Shown here piece after piece: positions 18,277 to 27,187 of a DNA stretch of 64,000 bases (the first letter of the stretch is position 1; each line of letters starts with the position of its first letter). A program made the translations under genes and the position numbers. The notes below the pieces were generated by a model that was given only the letters and a program-made list of their open reading frames with translations, was not told the DNA's origin and searched no databases. Source of the DNA: Bryobacter sp. (GTDB taxonomy: Bacteria; Acidobacteriota; Terriglobia; Bryobacterales; Bryobacteraceae); contig JALHNI010000001.1 of assembly GCA_022843605.1 (NCBI GenBank), positions 62,001 through 126,000 on the forward strand. The letters are read 5' to 3'.

Positions 18277-19010
18277 TGGACGAAACGACGGTCCCCCTTC
18301 CGTATACCTACGAAGAAATCGCTGGCGCGATCGACCATACGTTTCTGCGGCCGGACGCGACGGACGATCAGCTTTTCGAAGCCGTCGACCTGGCGATGGA
18401 GTATCAGGTGGGCGTGCTGCTGGTGCGTCCCACGGACGTTGAAGTGGCGGTGCGACAAACGGCCGGGAGCGGCGTGAGTATCGCCAGCGTGGTGTCCTAT
18501 CCGCATGGCTGCGGCACGACGGCTTCAAAGCTCTACGAGACGCGCGATCTGCTGCGGCGCGGAGCCAAGGAGATCGAAGCCGTCATTCACATCGGCCGGC
18601 TGGCCTCGCGGCAATTTCAATACATTGAGAACGAACTGCTGCAGATGGCGGAGGCGTGCCACGAGACGGGCGGCAAGCTGCGCGTGATGCTGGAGGCATC
18701 GCTGCTGAGCGAAGAGCAGAAGCTGGTGGCTTGCAAGATTGCCAAGCGTTCGAGCGTCGATTGGATTACGGCGACCACGGGCAGCGCCATCCTTGGGGCG
18801 ACGCTCGATGACTTGCGCCTGCTGGTGCGCAAGTGTCAGCCCTACGTTCAGGTGAAGGCCGGCCAGGGCATCCAGAATCTGGATCAACTGCTGGAGGCGC
18901 GCAGCCTGGGAGTGGGCCGATTCGGCACGATTCGAACGGCTTCGATCCTGAGTGAATTGAAGGAGCGCTTGACGCCGCCGGAGGCGGCCGCGCCCGAACC
19001 AAGCCTGTAA
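18276..19010 (+). CDS. Deoxyribose-phosphate aldolase-like protein lacking the Schiff-base lysine
   Basis: A 244-residue DeoC-fold protein. Family blocks are clear: IDHTFLRPDAT, VVSYPHGCGTT, EIEAVIHIG, and VDWITATTG followed by GATLDDLRLL. The catalytic lysine (K167 in E. coli) falls at Thr165, and the Asp that tunes it (D102) is replaced by Glu101. The second lysine of the dyad is kept as K194. Without the Schiff-base lysine normal aldolase chemistry is not expected. Position directly behind tdk argues for a retained role in deoxynucleoside metabolism or regulation. Confidence 0.85.
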   Translation: MDETTVPLPYTYEEIAGAIDHTFLRPDATDDQLFEAVDLAMEYQVGVLLVRPTDVEVAVRQTAGSGVSIASVVSYPHGCGTTASKLYETRDLLRRGAKEIEAVIHIGRLASRQFQYIENELLQMAEACHETGGKLRVMLEASLLSEEQKLVACKIAKRSSVDWITATTGSAILGATLDDLRLLVRKCQPYVQVKAGQGIQNLDQLLEARSLGVGRFGTIRTASILSELKERLTPPEAAAPEPSL

Positions 19011-19031
19011 GCATAGCGGTATGTTATGCTT
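19009..19031 (+). promoter_or_regulatory. Hairpin between the DeoC-like gene and aroDE
   Basis: A perfect 7-bp inverted repeat AAGCATA/TATGCTT (19009-19015 with 19025-19031) and 9-base loop, right after the DeoC-like stop. An ATG at 19021 lies in the loop. It may be a weak terminator or leader structure, and it favours the downstream ATG at 19045 as the aroDE start. Confidence 0.5.
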
Positions 19032-19044
19032 GGCCTCTGTTCTT

Positions 19045-20556
19045 ATGCCCTCTCGCACCGCTCTGCCCCGTGTTTGCATCGCCCTAGGTTTTGCCGATCC
19101 TCGCAAGCTGTTGACCTACGCCAAGCGTGAGGTGGAAGCTGGCGAAACCTTCCTTGAGTTCCGCCTGGACTATCTGGATTCGCCGCGTCAGGGAATTGCT
19201 GCCATCCATGAATTCCTGGATCAGAATCCCGACGTGACCTTGCTGGCGACATGCCGCCGGCACCAGAATCATGGCCGTTTTAACGGCAGCATCGACGAGC
19301 AGTTGGCCATTCTGGATGCGGCGGTAGATGCGGGTGCGCTAGCGATCGACATTGAGATCGAGACGGCCGAGAGCGCGAAGGTGAAGGTGGCCGCGCTGCG
19401 GAACAAAGCCACGGTCATCATCAGCTATCACAACTATGACGGTACGCCCGCGGTGGAGCCTGTGCTGCGGCGGATGACGAAGATCCCGGCGGACGGCTAC
19501 AAGTTGGTGACGACGGCCCGCAAGCCCAGCGATAACGCCAAAGTGCTTGAACTGGCGAAAACAGCGAAAGCGCCGCTGATCCTGTTGGCGATGAGCGAAG
19601 TCGGTTTTCCGACGCGCGTGTTGACGCCAGCGTTCGGCTGCATGTTTACCTATGCCTCGCCTTCCGCTGCCGAGGGAACGGCATCCGGGCAGATCAACGC
19701 GAAGACCTTACGGAATCTCTATCGCTTCGACAAGTTCACCAAGGCGGCGAAGGTGTTTGGCGTGGTGGCCGATCCGGTGCGGCAATCGATCTCGCCGCAG
19801 GTACATAACCGGGCTTTCCAGGCCCGGCGTATGGATGCCATCTATCTGCCCTTTCTGGTTTCGCCGACGCAACTGAAGGATTTTTTCCAGTTCGCCGGCG
19901 CGATGCCGGTAACCGGCTTCAGCGTGACGATTCCGCACAAGCAGAAGATCATTCGCTACCTGGACGTGGTGGATCCTTTGGCGCGACGGATTGGGGCGGT
20001 GAACACGGTATGGCGGAAGAGCGGTAAGTGGCGGGGTACGAATACGGACGCCGCGGCGGTGGTGAAGCCACTTTCGAAACATGTCCGGCTGGCGAAGAGT
20101 TCCGTGTTGGTAGCGGGCAATGGCGGGGCGGCGCGCAGCGCGGCGTTCAGCCTGGTGGATGCGGGAGCGAAGGTGACGATTGTGGGACGGAATCCAGACC
20201 GCGCCCGTGCCTTGGCCAAGGCTTGTGGCGGCGAGAGCATCGCCCGTGAGCAGATCTCGAAGGCGACGAAGTTCGATGCGCTGGTGCACTCGACGCCTTT
20301 GGGAATGTTTCCTAAAGTGGACGAATGTTTCTTTGACGAAATCATCCCGGCGGATGTGGTTTTCGACATGGTGTATAACCCGCTCGACACGGTGCTGACG
20401 CAGCGGGCCAAGGGTCAGAAGAAGGTCGTGATTCAGGGCATCGAGATGTTCATGGAACAGGCTGTGGGGCAGTTCGAAATCTGGACTGGCGAAACGGCGC
20501 CACGGGCGGTGATGGAGAAGGCGGCGCTCGAAGCCTTGGCGGCGAAGCGGAGCTAG
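19045..20556 (+). CDS. aroDE: Fused type I 3-dehydroquinate dehydratase - shikimate dehydrogenase
   Basis: A 503-residue bifunctional enzyme for steps three and four of the shikimate pathway. The N-terminal half (about 1-225) is type I dehydroquinase with the general-base His129 in ISYHNYD and the Schiff-base Lys153 in GYKLVTTAR. The C-terminal half (about 235-500) is AroE with SISPQVHN, SVTIPHK, GAVNTVW and the NADP loop GNGGAARSAAF. Fusions of this order are known in plants, chlamydiae and some bacteria. ATG 19045 is preferred; ATG 19021 would add eight residues and lies in a hairpin loop. No ribosome site is obvious for either. Confidence 0.93.
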   Translation: MPSRTALPRVCIALGFADPRKLLTYAKREVEAGETFLEFRLDYLDSPRQGIAAIHEFLDQNPDVTLLATCRRHQNHGRFNGSIDEQLAILDAAVDAGALAIDIEIETAESAKVKVAALRNKATVIISYHNYDGTPAVEPVLRRMTKIPADGYKLVTTARKPSDNAKVLELAKTAKAPLILLAMSEVGFPTRVLTPAFGCMFTYASPSAAEGTASGQINAKTLRNLYRFDKFTKAAKVFGVVADPVRQSISPQVHNRAFQARRMDAIYLPFLVSPTQLKDFFQFAGAMPVTGFSVTIPHKQKIIRYLDVVDPLARRIGAVNTVWRKSGKWRGTNTDAAAVVKPLSKHVRLAKSSVLVAGNGGAARSAAFSLVDAGAKVTIVGRNPDRARALAKACGGESIAREQISKATKFDALVHSTPLGMFPKVDECFFDEIIPADVVFDMVYNPLDTVLTQRAKGQKKVVIQGIEMFMEQAVGQFEIWTGETAPRAVMEKAALEALAAKRS

Positions 20557-20566
20557 GCTTTCGCGT

Positions 20567-21110
20567 TCAGGCGGGCGGCAGCGGCTGAGTCCTGGGTCGC
20601 GAATCGGGTCGGCCGCCGATGAAGAGAATCAGTCGAAAGCGGTTCTGCTCCCAAACGAAATAGTAGGTGTCGGTGGGGGCGGTCATTCCGGTGCGAATCA
20701 TGACCAATCGACTGTTGGGTCTGAACTCGATCGTTGAGTCTTCCGCCGGAGATCATCCAACTGCTCGTGGGTGGGTCTTCCTGCCCGAGAGGTGGCTGAT
20801 AGACGTCGCCGGTGAGCAGTTCGACAATCGCGCCAGCCGCGCAGTTCGACCCGCACATCCAGATGACGAACTCGTAGCGGCCGGCAAAATTGACTGGTCC
20901 TTTTGCCGCGTCACGGAGATTGATCCGCCACTCGGGTCCAGGAATCCGTTTGGACCGAATCGGTGCTGCTGTTCCGCGCCAAATCTTGGGGACTGGGAAG
21001 TCCTCAAACTTGGGCCGGTTCTGTGCCGACCAAGGCTGAGCGACCAGGAGGATCGGAACAAGCAGCAAAGTGACCACCCTTGCAGCGATGCCAAGCGGAG
21101 GACGAAGCAT
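20567..21110 (-). pseudogene. Secreted hypothetical protein gene with one frameshift
   Basis: ATG 21110 opens a signal peptide (VVTLLLVPILLVAQ) and a recognisable family body, PVNFAGRYEFVIWMCGSNCAAG, with an AGRY...CGSNC motif. The frame then breaks near 20740-20750. In the other frame the expected family C-terminus continues: STIEFRPNSRLVMIRTG, TDTYYFVWEQNRFRLI and GGRPDSRP, ending at TGA 20567-20569. Length 544 is one base over a multiple of three, so a single inserted base restores about 180 residues. Function of the family is unknown. It could be a real mutation or an assembly error. Confidence 0.75.
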
Positions 21111-21117
21111 CGCTCGA

Positions 21118-21402
21118 TTAGGCGGATCGGCGTTCGAGGCGTTGCAGGCGCTCGCGTAGGTCAGCCAATTCGCGGTCCTTGGCTTCGAGCGCGGCATCCA
21201 CCTTTTCGGCCCAAGCATCCATACGACTGCTCCAGCGCGCGCCGGTCTGCCATAAGCCCGCGTGCCGCTCCAGGCGCGCGGCTTGGGTGTCGAAGCGGCC
21301 GTTGAGATGCCCAACCCCCTGTTGAACGTCCTGCCTGAGGCCCGCCAATTCCCGCTCGAGACTGTCTTTCAGGTCGACAATCAGCTTTTCCAGATGTTCC
21401 AT
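21118..21402 (-). CDS. Small coiled-coil protein
   Basis: A 94-residue protein from ATG 21402 with a good ribosome site (GGAGG eight bases upstream on the minus strand). It is nearly all heptad-like helix, charged and free of cysteine or membrane segments. C-terminal repeats of LxxLxxRLxxLE predict a coiled coil. I do not recognise a family. It sits seven bases upstream of the frameshifted secreted gene and downstream of the OPT transporter. Confidence 0.65.
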   Translation of the reverse strand: MEHLEKLIVDLKDSLERELAGLRQDVQQGVGHLNGRFDTQAARLERHAGLWQTGARWSSRMDAWAEKVDAALEAKDRELADLRERLQRLERRSA

Positions 21403-21446
21403 AGCTTCGCCTCCAATGATACTGCAGGGATCCGACGAAGCTGCCG

Positions 21447-23453
21447 CTAATGGCCCATGTTGGGGGCGGCGGGGTCTTCGGGGCGGCCGGGGTTGGAGAG
21501 GGGCACGTAGATCAGGATGACGGCCAGGACGCCGAGGAAGAGAGCGCCGATGGTGTATGAGGGGTCCTGGGTGAACTCGGGGATGGGCCACTCGTAGAAG
21601 CGGTAGGTGGCTTCGACGAGGCCCATGAGGCTTTCCCCGGTGATGAGCCCGGAGGCGATGAGGATGCCGACGTTGACGACGCGGGAGAGCTGGGAGTCGT
21701 TGTAGCCGCGCTTGGTGGCGAGTGTGTCGGTGAGCCAGCGGATCATGCCGCCGACGAAGATGGCAAAAGTCGTGCCAAGCGGGAGGTACATGCCCACTGA
21801 GATGAGCATGGGGCTCTTCACCTGCATCATGATGAGCGCGATGCCCATGGCGACGCCAGCGCCGACCAGGGGCCAGGGCATGTCGCCGCCGACGATGCCT
21901 TGCGCGAGCGAGGCCATCAGGCTGGCCTGCGGTGCGGCGAGTTTCTCGCCACCGAAGCCGATGCCGCCGGACTTGATGTCGCCTTCATGGAGGATCATGA
22001 GCGGGAAGTACATCACCAAGCTGGCGACGACGACGGCAATCAGTTCGACGATTTGGATGGTTTTGGGCGTGCCGCCAAGGATGTAGCCGACTTTGAAGTC
22101 CTGGAGGAGTTCGCCGGCGACGGCCGAAGAGACGCAGACCACGGCGGCGACACCGAGGACGGCGGCCACGCCGCTGGCACCGGAGACGCCGAGGGTGACC
22201 ATCAATAGGGCGGCGATGATCACGGTGGAGAGCGTGATGCCGGAGATCGGGTTGTTGGTGGAGCCGATGACGCCCACGAGGTAGCCGGAGACGGTGGCGA
22301 AGAAGAAGCCGACGACCAGCATGACAATGGCGGCCGTCATGCCGCCGGTGACCCCGGCGAAGGAGACATAGAGAACGCACATGGCGACGAAGACGACAGC
22401 GATTAAGCCAAGGACGATCTTCGAACTCATGTAGCGTTCATGACGGTTGGCGGACTCGACCACCGGCTGGCTCGACGTGACCTCCTGCCAGGCCTTGGTA
22501 AGGCCAATGCCGAGGCTCTTGCGCATGCGGAAGAGGGTGAAGCAGGCACTGACCAGCATGCCGCCCACGCCGATGGGGCGGATGATGTTGCGCCATACGG
22601 CGATCGACATGGCTTCCCAGTCTTCGGCCGGAGCGTTAGCAGGCAGGTACTGCTTGAGGTTGGGGCCCAAAAAGTAGACCAGGAGGGGGATCAGCATGCC
22701 CCAGGCGACGACACCGCCGGCGAAGTTGAGTGCGGCGAGTTGGGGTCCGATGATGTAGCCGACTCCGATGTAGGCGGGTTTGACGGCGGGGTAGGAGAAG
22801 ACGGTGGCGCCGCCGACGTCGAGCGTGCGGTTCGCGCCGATTTTCACTTTGCTGAGTCCGAGGGTGCCGAGCAGGATGGGGAAGGCTTTTTCGGCGGCGA
22901 AGAGTTTCATGACGCCGAGCCAGTAGATGGCGGCGCCGAGGCCCATGTTCCAGAAGAGGAAGCGTGCGGAATTGGTGCCGGATTGGCCAGCTTTATGGAT
23001 TTCGGCGGCGGCGACGCTTTCGGGGAAGGGAAGTTCAGGGTCGTCGACCATCACACGGCGGATGAGCGAGACGAAGAGGACACCCAGGATGGAGCCGACC
23101 ACCATGAGGAGGGTGGATTTCCAGTAGGCGTCCTCAGGGCGGAAGGACTTCCAGATGCCGGAGATGACGAAGGCGGGGAGGGTGAAAATAGCCCCGGCGG
23201 CGACGCTTTCGCCGATGGAACCGGCGGTGCGGGCGAGGTTTTCTTCCAGAATCGTACCGCGCCAAAGGCGGAGGACGGCCATCGAGATGACGGCGGCGGG
23301 ATACGTAGCGGCAACGGTGAGACCGGCGGTGAGGCCGAGGTAGGCGTTGGCGGCGCCCAGGATGATGGTCATCACCAGGCCGAGCAACACCGCTCGAAGC
23401 GTGTACTCTTTCATGCGTACGTCGCCGGGGACGTAGGGACGGTAGTTGGACAT
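21447..23453 (-). CDS. OPT family oligopeptide transporter
   Basis: A 668-residue polytopic membrane protein with about 14-16 hydrophobic helices. N-terminal YTLRAVLLGLVMTIILGAANAYLGL is the OPT family signature, and GATVFSYPAVKPAYIGVGYIIGP and GSTNNPISGITLST are further family blocks. Known members carry peptides or metal chelates coupled to protons. Substrate here is unknown. The start codon ATG 23453 lies in the 3' arm of a perfect 12-bp hairpin with the ribosome site in its loop, suggesting translational or operator-type control. Confidence 0.93.
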   Translation of the reverse strand: MSNYRPYVPGDVRMKEYTLRAVLLGLVMTIILGAANAYLGLTAGLTVAATYPAAVISMAVLRLWRGTILEENLARTAGSIGESVAAGAIFTLPAFVISGIWKSFRPEDAYWKSTLLMVVGSILGVLFVSLIRRVMVDDPELPFPESVAAAEIHKAGQSGTNSARFLFWNMGLGAAIYWLGVMKLFAAEKAFPILLGTLGLSKVKIGANRTLDVGGATVFSYPAVKPAYIGVGYIIGPQLAALNFAGGVVAWGMLIPLLVYFLGPNLKQYLPANAPAEDWEAMSIAVWRNIIRPIGVGGMLVSACFTLFRMRKSLGIGLTKAWQEVTSSQPVVESANRHERYMSSKIVLGLIAVVFVAMCVLYVSFAGVTGGMTAAIVMLVVGFFFATVSGYLVGVIGSTNNPISGITLSTVIIAALLMVTLGVSGASGVAAVLGVAAVVCVSSAVAGELLQDFKVGYILGGTPKTIQIVELIAVVVASLVMYFPLMILHEGDIKSGGIGFGGEKLAAPQASLMASLAQGIVGGDMPWPLVGAGVAMGIALIMMQVKSPMLISVGMYLPLGTTFAIFVGGMIRWLTDTLATKRGYNDSQLSRVVNVGILIASGLITGESLMGLVEATYRFYEWPIPEFTQDPSYTIGALFLGVLAVILIYVPLSNPGRPEDPAAPNMGH

Positions 23454-23487
23454 CGCTAGACCTCTTCTCTCGTTTGGTCTAGCGATG
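23451..23487 (-). promoter_or_regulatory. Leader hairpin that includes the OPT start codon
   Basis: A perfect 12-bp inverted repeat: CATCGCTAGACC at 23451-23462 and GGTCTAGCGATG at 23476-23487, with a 13-base loop. In the OPT mRNA the AUG is paired in the stem and the purine-rich GAGAGAAGA ribosome site is in the loop. As DNA it is also a good dimer operator. See finding. Confidence 0.75.
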
Positions 23488-23498
23488 ATAGCAGAGGA

Positions 23499-24023
23499 CT
23501 ATCGCTGGTCGGCGGGAACTGACGAGGGGGATGGCTGCTCGACGTTGACGGCTTCGTACTTGGGTCCGAGGCCGAGGGCGATCAACGAAAGCGAGCAAAG
23601 TTTACCGTCGGCGCGGAGCTTCTGTTCGGTCTTGAAGCGGTTGAGGGCTTCGATGGAGGCCTGGTCCCAACTGCCATTCACTTCGGCGGTGTAGTAGCCT
23701 TTGTCGGCCAGGGCCTGCTGGATTTCCCGATAGCGGTCGCTCGACGGGCTTTGGACGTGGGCTCGGGCGGGGGCGCGATAAACGGTGCGGCGATAGCGGC
23801 TGGCGGCGACGCGATTCGACTTTGCCGGTTGGGCGCGATAAGCAGTCTTGCGGATGGCTGTGGCCCGGATCGGGGCGGACTTGGCGGGGCTCGCCTTCGG
23901 GGTTGTACGGGCGATCGCGGTGGACTTAACCGGCTTGCTGGGGGCGATCTTACGCGCCGTCTGCCCGAAACCAAGGGAAGCGGCGATGAGGACAACCAGA
24001 ATCAGCTTCACGTCGTTTAGCAT
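23499..24023 (-). CDS. Secreted peptidoglycan-binding domain protein
   Basis: A 174-residue protein. Signal peptide at the N-terminus (LILVVLIAASLGFGQ), then about 75 residues of low-complexity Ala/Lys/Arg/Ser/Thr linker, very basic, that could bind cell-wall polymers. Residues about 98-145 form a PG_binding_1 repeat (REIQQALADKGYYTAEVNG, then WDQASIEALNRFKTEQKL). It probably anchors in or near the wall. It lies 45 bases downstream of the divergent-looking OPT leader but on the same strand as OPT, upstream of it. Confidence 0.8.
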   Translation of the reverse strand: MLNDVKLILVVLIAASLGFGQTARKIAPSKPVKSTAIARTTPKASPAKSAPIRATAIRKTAYRAQPAKSNRVAASRYRRTVYRAPARAHVQSPSSDRYREIQQALADKGYYTAEVNGSWDQASIEALNRFKTEQKLRADGKLCSLSLIALGLGPKYEAVNVEQPSPSSVPADQR

Positions 24024-24311
24024 ACCAGTTCATGATCGGCTGGTGGGTGGCGCGACAGCAGGCCCAAGCGGGTGGGTCGGCGCCGAAATGATGCCAATGG
24101 GCGATAGATGTTAAGTGTCTTTGTTATCAGCAAGTTGGAACTTGGTCGGAGTCATCCGTAAGTCGTTGACAGTTAAGGGCTTAGCCGGAAAATTCATTTC
24201 CACTCCAGGGTTCGGGCGTTTCTCGAGCTGTTTGGGGAGCTTTTGTCCGTACGGGAAAATGCGGCGATCCCCCCACACGAGGGTATTTTCGATGTACGCT
24301 AACGGTCACAG
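24024..24311. other. Intergenic region between divergent genes
   Basis: About 290 bases between the peptidoglycan-binding gene (-) and the DUF1080 gene (+). It is locally AT-richer. TTGACA at 24166-24171 is a perfect -35 hexamer, but the best -10 17 bases downstream (AAAATT) is poor and 110 bases from the gene. No RNA gene or repeat was seen. Confidence 0.3.
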
Positions 24312-25136
24312 ATGACGAAAACACTCTGGTTGATGGCGGTAATCGGGACGGCGCTGTCGGCTGCCGAGCCGAACACCTTGACGCCTGCCGAGCGCAAAGC
24401 AGGCTGGAAATTGCTGTTCGACGGCAAGTCGCTGGCCGGCTGGACTGACCCTGCCAAGCAGACTCCGCCGGGCGACAGTTTTCGCGCCGTGGACGGCATG
24501 ATCGCGGTCACGGCCAAGCCCAAGTTCCGCGAGGACCTGCTTTCGCTTGAGCAATTCACCAACTTCGAGTTGCGTTTCGAATGGAAGATCTCGCCTGGCG
24601 GCAACAGCGGCGTGAAGTATCTTCTTCAGGACACCGCGTTCATCCATCCGAGCCTCTTCAAGACTCCGATTGCCAAGTTTGAGCACCGGATCGACTATCT
24701 GCTCCGCACCAAACGGCCGGCCCGGTCGTCGCTGCCGGTAGACGGCAAAGTGGAGATCTATCAGGTGGCTTTTGAGTACCAGGTGATCGACAATACGGCC
24801 CATGCCGATGCCAAGCGTAGCAAGAAGAGCTGGGCGGGCGCGTTGTATCAGCTGTTGGAGCCGGCGGGCGCCGGACCCAAGGCAGTTGGCGAGTGGAATG
24901 AAGGGCGCATCGTCATCAACGGCGATCGCGTCGAGCACTGGCTGAACGGGGTGAAAGTGATCGATGCGTCGTTAAACGATCCGGCGATTCCAGCCGGTTT
25001 GGCGATGCGTTGGACCGACAAAAGCCCGGTTTACGAGGCCTTGACCAAGCGTCCGCGCAAGAGCGGTCCGATCGTGCTGCAGAATCATGACGACGCGGCC
25101 TGGTATCGGAATCTGAAGATCCGGCGGCTGCCGTAA
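24312..25136 (+). CDS. DUF1080 (3-keto-disaccharide hydrolase-type) secreted protein
   Basis: A 274-residue protein with signal peptide (TLWLMAVIGTALSAAE). The DUF1080 opening block GWKLLFDGKSLAGWTDP is near residue 33, followed by FELRFEWKISPGGNSGVKYL and a closing HDDAAWYRNLKIRRLP. The fold is a concanavalin-like lectin sandwich; some members hydrolyse 3-keto-glycosides. Together with DUF6807 and the TIM-barrel epimerase elsewhere in the window it fits the keto-sugar pathways typical of this phylum. It ends four bases before the next gene. Confidence 0.9.
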   Translation: MTKTLWLMAVIGTALSAAEPNTLTPAERKAGWKLLFDGKSLAGWTDPAKQTPPGDSFRAVDGMIAVTAKPKFREDLLSLEQFTNFELRFEWKISPGGNSGVKYLLQDTAFIHPSLFKTPIAKFEHRIDYLLRTKRPARSSLPVDGKVEIYQVAFEYQVIDNTAHADAKRSKKSWAGALYQLLEPAGAGPKAVGEWNEGRIVINGDRVEHWLNGVKVIDASLNDPAIPAGLAMRWTDKSPVYEALTKRPRKSGPIVLQNHDDAAWYRNLKIRRLP

Positions 25137-25140
25137 GCCT

Positions 25141-27132
25141 GTGACCCTGTTCGCCGGGGCGATTTTTCTCAGCGCATTCCTGCTGTTTCTCGTGCAGCCG
25201 GTGGTGGCGAAGATGATTGTGCCGTGGTTCGGTGGGTCAGCCGCCGTTTGGACCACGTGTCTGCTGTTTTTCCAACTGATCCTGCTGCTGGGCTACGGAT
25301 ACGCCCATTTCCTGGTGAAGCGGCTGAGTCCTCGGCGGCAGAGCCTGGTGCATTTGATGCTGCTGGGGATCAGCCTGCTTTGGTTGCCGCTGGGACCGGC
25401 GGTGAGCCTGAAGCCGGTGGGGACGGAAGAGCCGATCGGCCGGATTCTGCTGGTGTTGCTGATGACGGTGGGGCTGCCCTATTTTCTGTTGTCAACGACG
25501 GGGCCGCTGATTCAAGCCTGGTCGGCCCGCACGACAGCGTTGCCTTACCGGTTGTATGCCTTGTCGAATCTGGCGTCGCTGCTGGCGCTGGTGGCGTATC
25601 CGTTCGCGATTGAGCCGGCGATCTCCCTGCGTGCGCAATCGCTGATCTGGACCGGGCTCTACGGTTCCTGGGTGTTACTGGCCGGTTGGCTGGCGTGGCA
25701 AACTCGGACAACCGAGGCACCGGAACCGAGTGAGGAGTTGGCCCCGGGATGGCTGGATCAGGTGATCTGGGCGGCGCTGGCCTTTTTCCCCTCTGCGCTG
25801 CTGTTAGCCGTCTCGAACCACCTTTCGCAGAACATCGCGGCCATTCCTTTTTTGTGGGTGGCGCCGCTGTCGATCTATCTGCTGTCGTTCGTCCTCACGT
25901 TTGATTCTTCCCGGTTTTACCATTCCGAAGTCTTCCGCTGGGGGTTGGCCATTGTGCTGGCGGGGGCGGGTTTCTACCTGGTGCATGAAGATGCCGACCA
26001 CAAGCTGAAACTGCTGTTGCCGGCCTTCCTTGGTGGTTTATGGGTGGCTTGCATGTATGGCCACGGCGAACTCGCGCGCCGTAAGCCGGCGCCGGCTTAC
26101 CTGACGACCTTTTACCTGATGCTGTCGTTGGGCGGGGCGTTGGGCGGCTTGGCGATCAGTATTCTGGCGCCGGTCCTTTTGCGGGGGAGTTACGAACTGC
26201 CGATCCTGCTCTCGGGTTTCGCGCTGTTGGTGGCTCTGCTGGCGACTCGCGATAACTGGTTGATCGCCACTGCCTGGGGGGCGCTGGCGATCTATCTGGC
26301 GGTGGCGGCCAGCGTCTATATCCGGCAGTTGGAACTCGAGTCGACGGTGATTGCGCGGAACTTTTTTGGCACGATGCGGGTGCGTGAGTCGGGCAAGACG
26401 GAGGACCGCAGCCTGCACCGGACGCTGATCCACGGCACGATCAACCACGGCGAGCAGTTTTTTGGCAATTCCCTCGAGACCTCGCCGACCACCTACTACG
26501 GACTGGATTCAGGCGTGGGGTTGGCGATTACCAAGAGCCGGACCCCAGTACACCCGAACCTGAAGCTGGGGGTGATTGGGCTGGGTGTTGGGACGTTGGC
26601 GAACTATGGCCAGGCGGGCGACATCGTTCGTTTCTATGAGATCAATTCGCGGGTTCTGGACATTGCGCGGAGCGAGTTTACCTACCTGCGCAACGCCAAG
26701 GCGAAGATCGAAATCGCCATGGGCGATGCGCGATTGTCCCTGGAACGTGAGCCCCTGCAGGGCTTCGATGTGCTGGCGGTCGATGCGTTCTCCAGTGACT
26801 CGATTCCGATTCACCTGCTTACCAAGGAAGCGGTTGCGCTGATGCTGCGGCACCTGTCGCCGAAGGGCATTCTGGCGGTGCACATCTCGAACAAACATCT
26901 GCAACTGGACCCGGTAGTGCATCGGATTGCTAAAGAACTCGGTTGGCCAGCGCTGACAGTGGAGAACGAAGAGGACCAGACGATGAACGTCTTTTCTTCT
27001 GATTGGGTGCTACTGACCAAGTCGCCGGAGTTTCTGAACGATCCCCAGGTGCGCAGCGCTCAGGTGGAGCGGAAGCGGGCCGATGTGCTTTGGACCGACG
27101 ACTACAGCAACCTCTACCGGATCTTGAAGTGA
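25141..27132 (+). CDS. Membrane-fused spermidine synthase-like protein
   Basis: A 663-residue protein starting at GTG 25141. Residues about 1-420 form some 10-12 transmembrane helices (first LFAGAIFLSAFLLFLVQPVVA). The C-terminal 230 residues are a Rossmann methyltransferase-like domain of the aminopropyltransferase family, with LGVIGLGVGTLANYG, RFYEINSRVLDIA and DVLAVDAFSSDSIPIHLLT. Bacterial members of this fused type are common, but a true polyamine-synthetic activity is rarely proven. No speD is adjacent. It follows DUF1080 by four bases. Confidence 0.87.
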   Translation: MTLFAGAIFLSAFLLFLVQPVVAKMIVPWFGGSAAVWTTCLLFFQLILLLGYGYAHFLVKRLSPRRQSLVHLMLLGISLLWLPLGPAVSLKPVGTEEPIGRILLVLLMTVGLPYFLLSTTGPLIQAWSARTTALPYRLYALSNLASLLALVAYPFAIEPAISLRAQSLIWTGLYGSWVLLAGWLAWQTRTTEAPEPSEELAPGWLDQVIWAALAFFPSALLLAVSNHLSQNIAAIPFLWVAPLSIYLLSFVLTFDSSRFYHSEVFRWGLAIVLAGAGFYLVHEDADHKLKLLLPAFLGGLWVACMYGHGELARRKPAPAYLTTFYLMLSLGGALGGLAISILAPVLLRGSYELPILLSGFALLVALLATRDNWLIATAWGALAIYLAVAASVYIRQLELESTVIARNFFGTMRVRESGKTEDRSLHRTLIHGTINHGEQFFGNSLETSPTTYYGLDSGVGLAITKSRTPVHPNLKLGVIGLGVGTLANYGQAGDIVRFYEINSRVLDIARSEFTYLRNAKAKIEIAMGDARLSLEREPLQGFDVLAVDAFSSDSIPIHLLTKEAVALMLRHLSPKGILAVHISNKHLQLDPVVHRIAKELGWPALTVENEEDQTMNVFSSDWVLLTKSPEFLNDPQVRSAQVERKRADVLWTDDYSNLYRILK

Positions 27133-27150
27133 CTTTGCATTGAAAAGTAC

Positions 27151-27180
27151 TTGACCACATCCGGCCAGGGCGCGTATGCT
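27151..27180 (+). promoter_or_regulatory. Probable sigma-70 type promoter
   Basis: TTGACC at 27151-27156 and TATGCT at 27175-27180 with an 18-base spacer. The -10 element overlaps the first ATG at 27176, which supports the ATG at 27188 as the real start of the membrane protein gene. Confidence 0.5.
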
Positions 27181-27187
27181 GAAGGGC

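Noticed and set aside
24166-24194. TTGACA at 24166 as the DUF1080 promoter
   Set aside because: The -10 at correct spacing is poor and it is over 110 bases upstream of the gene.
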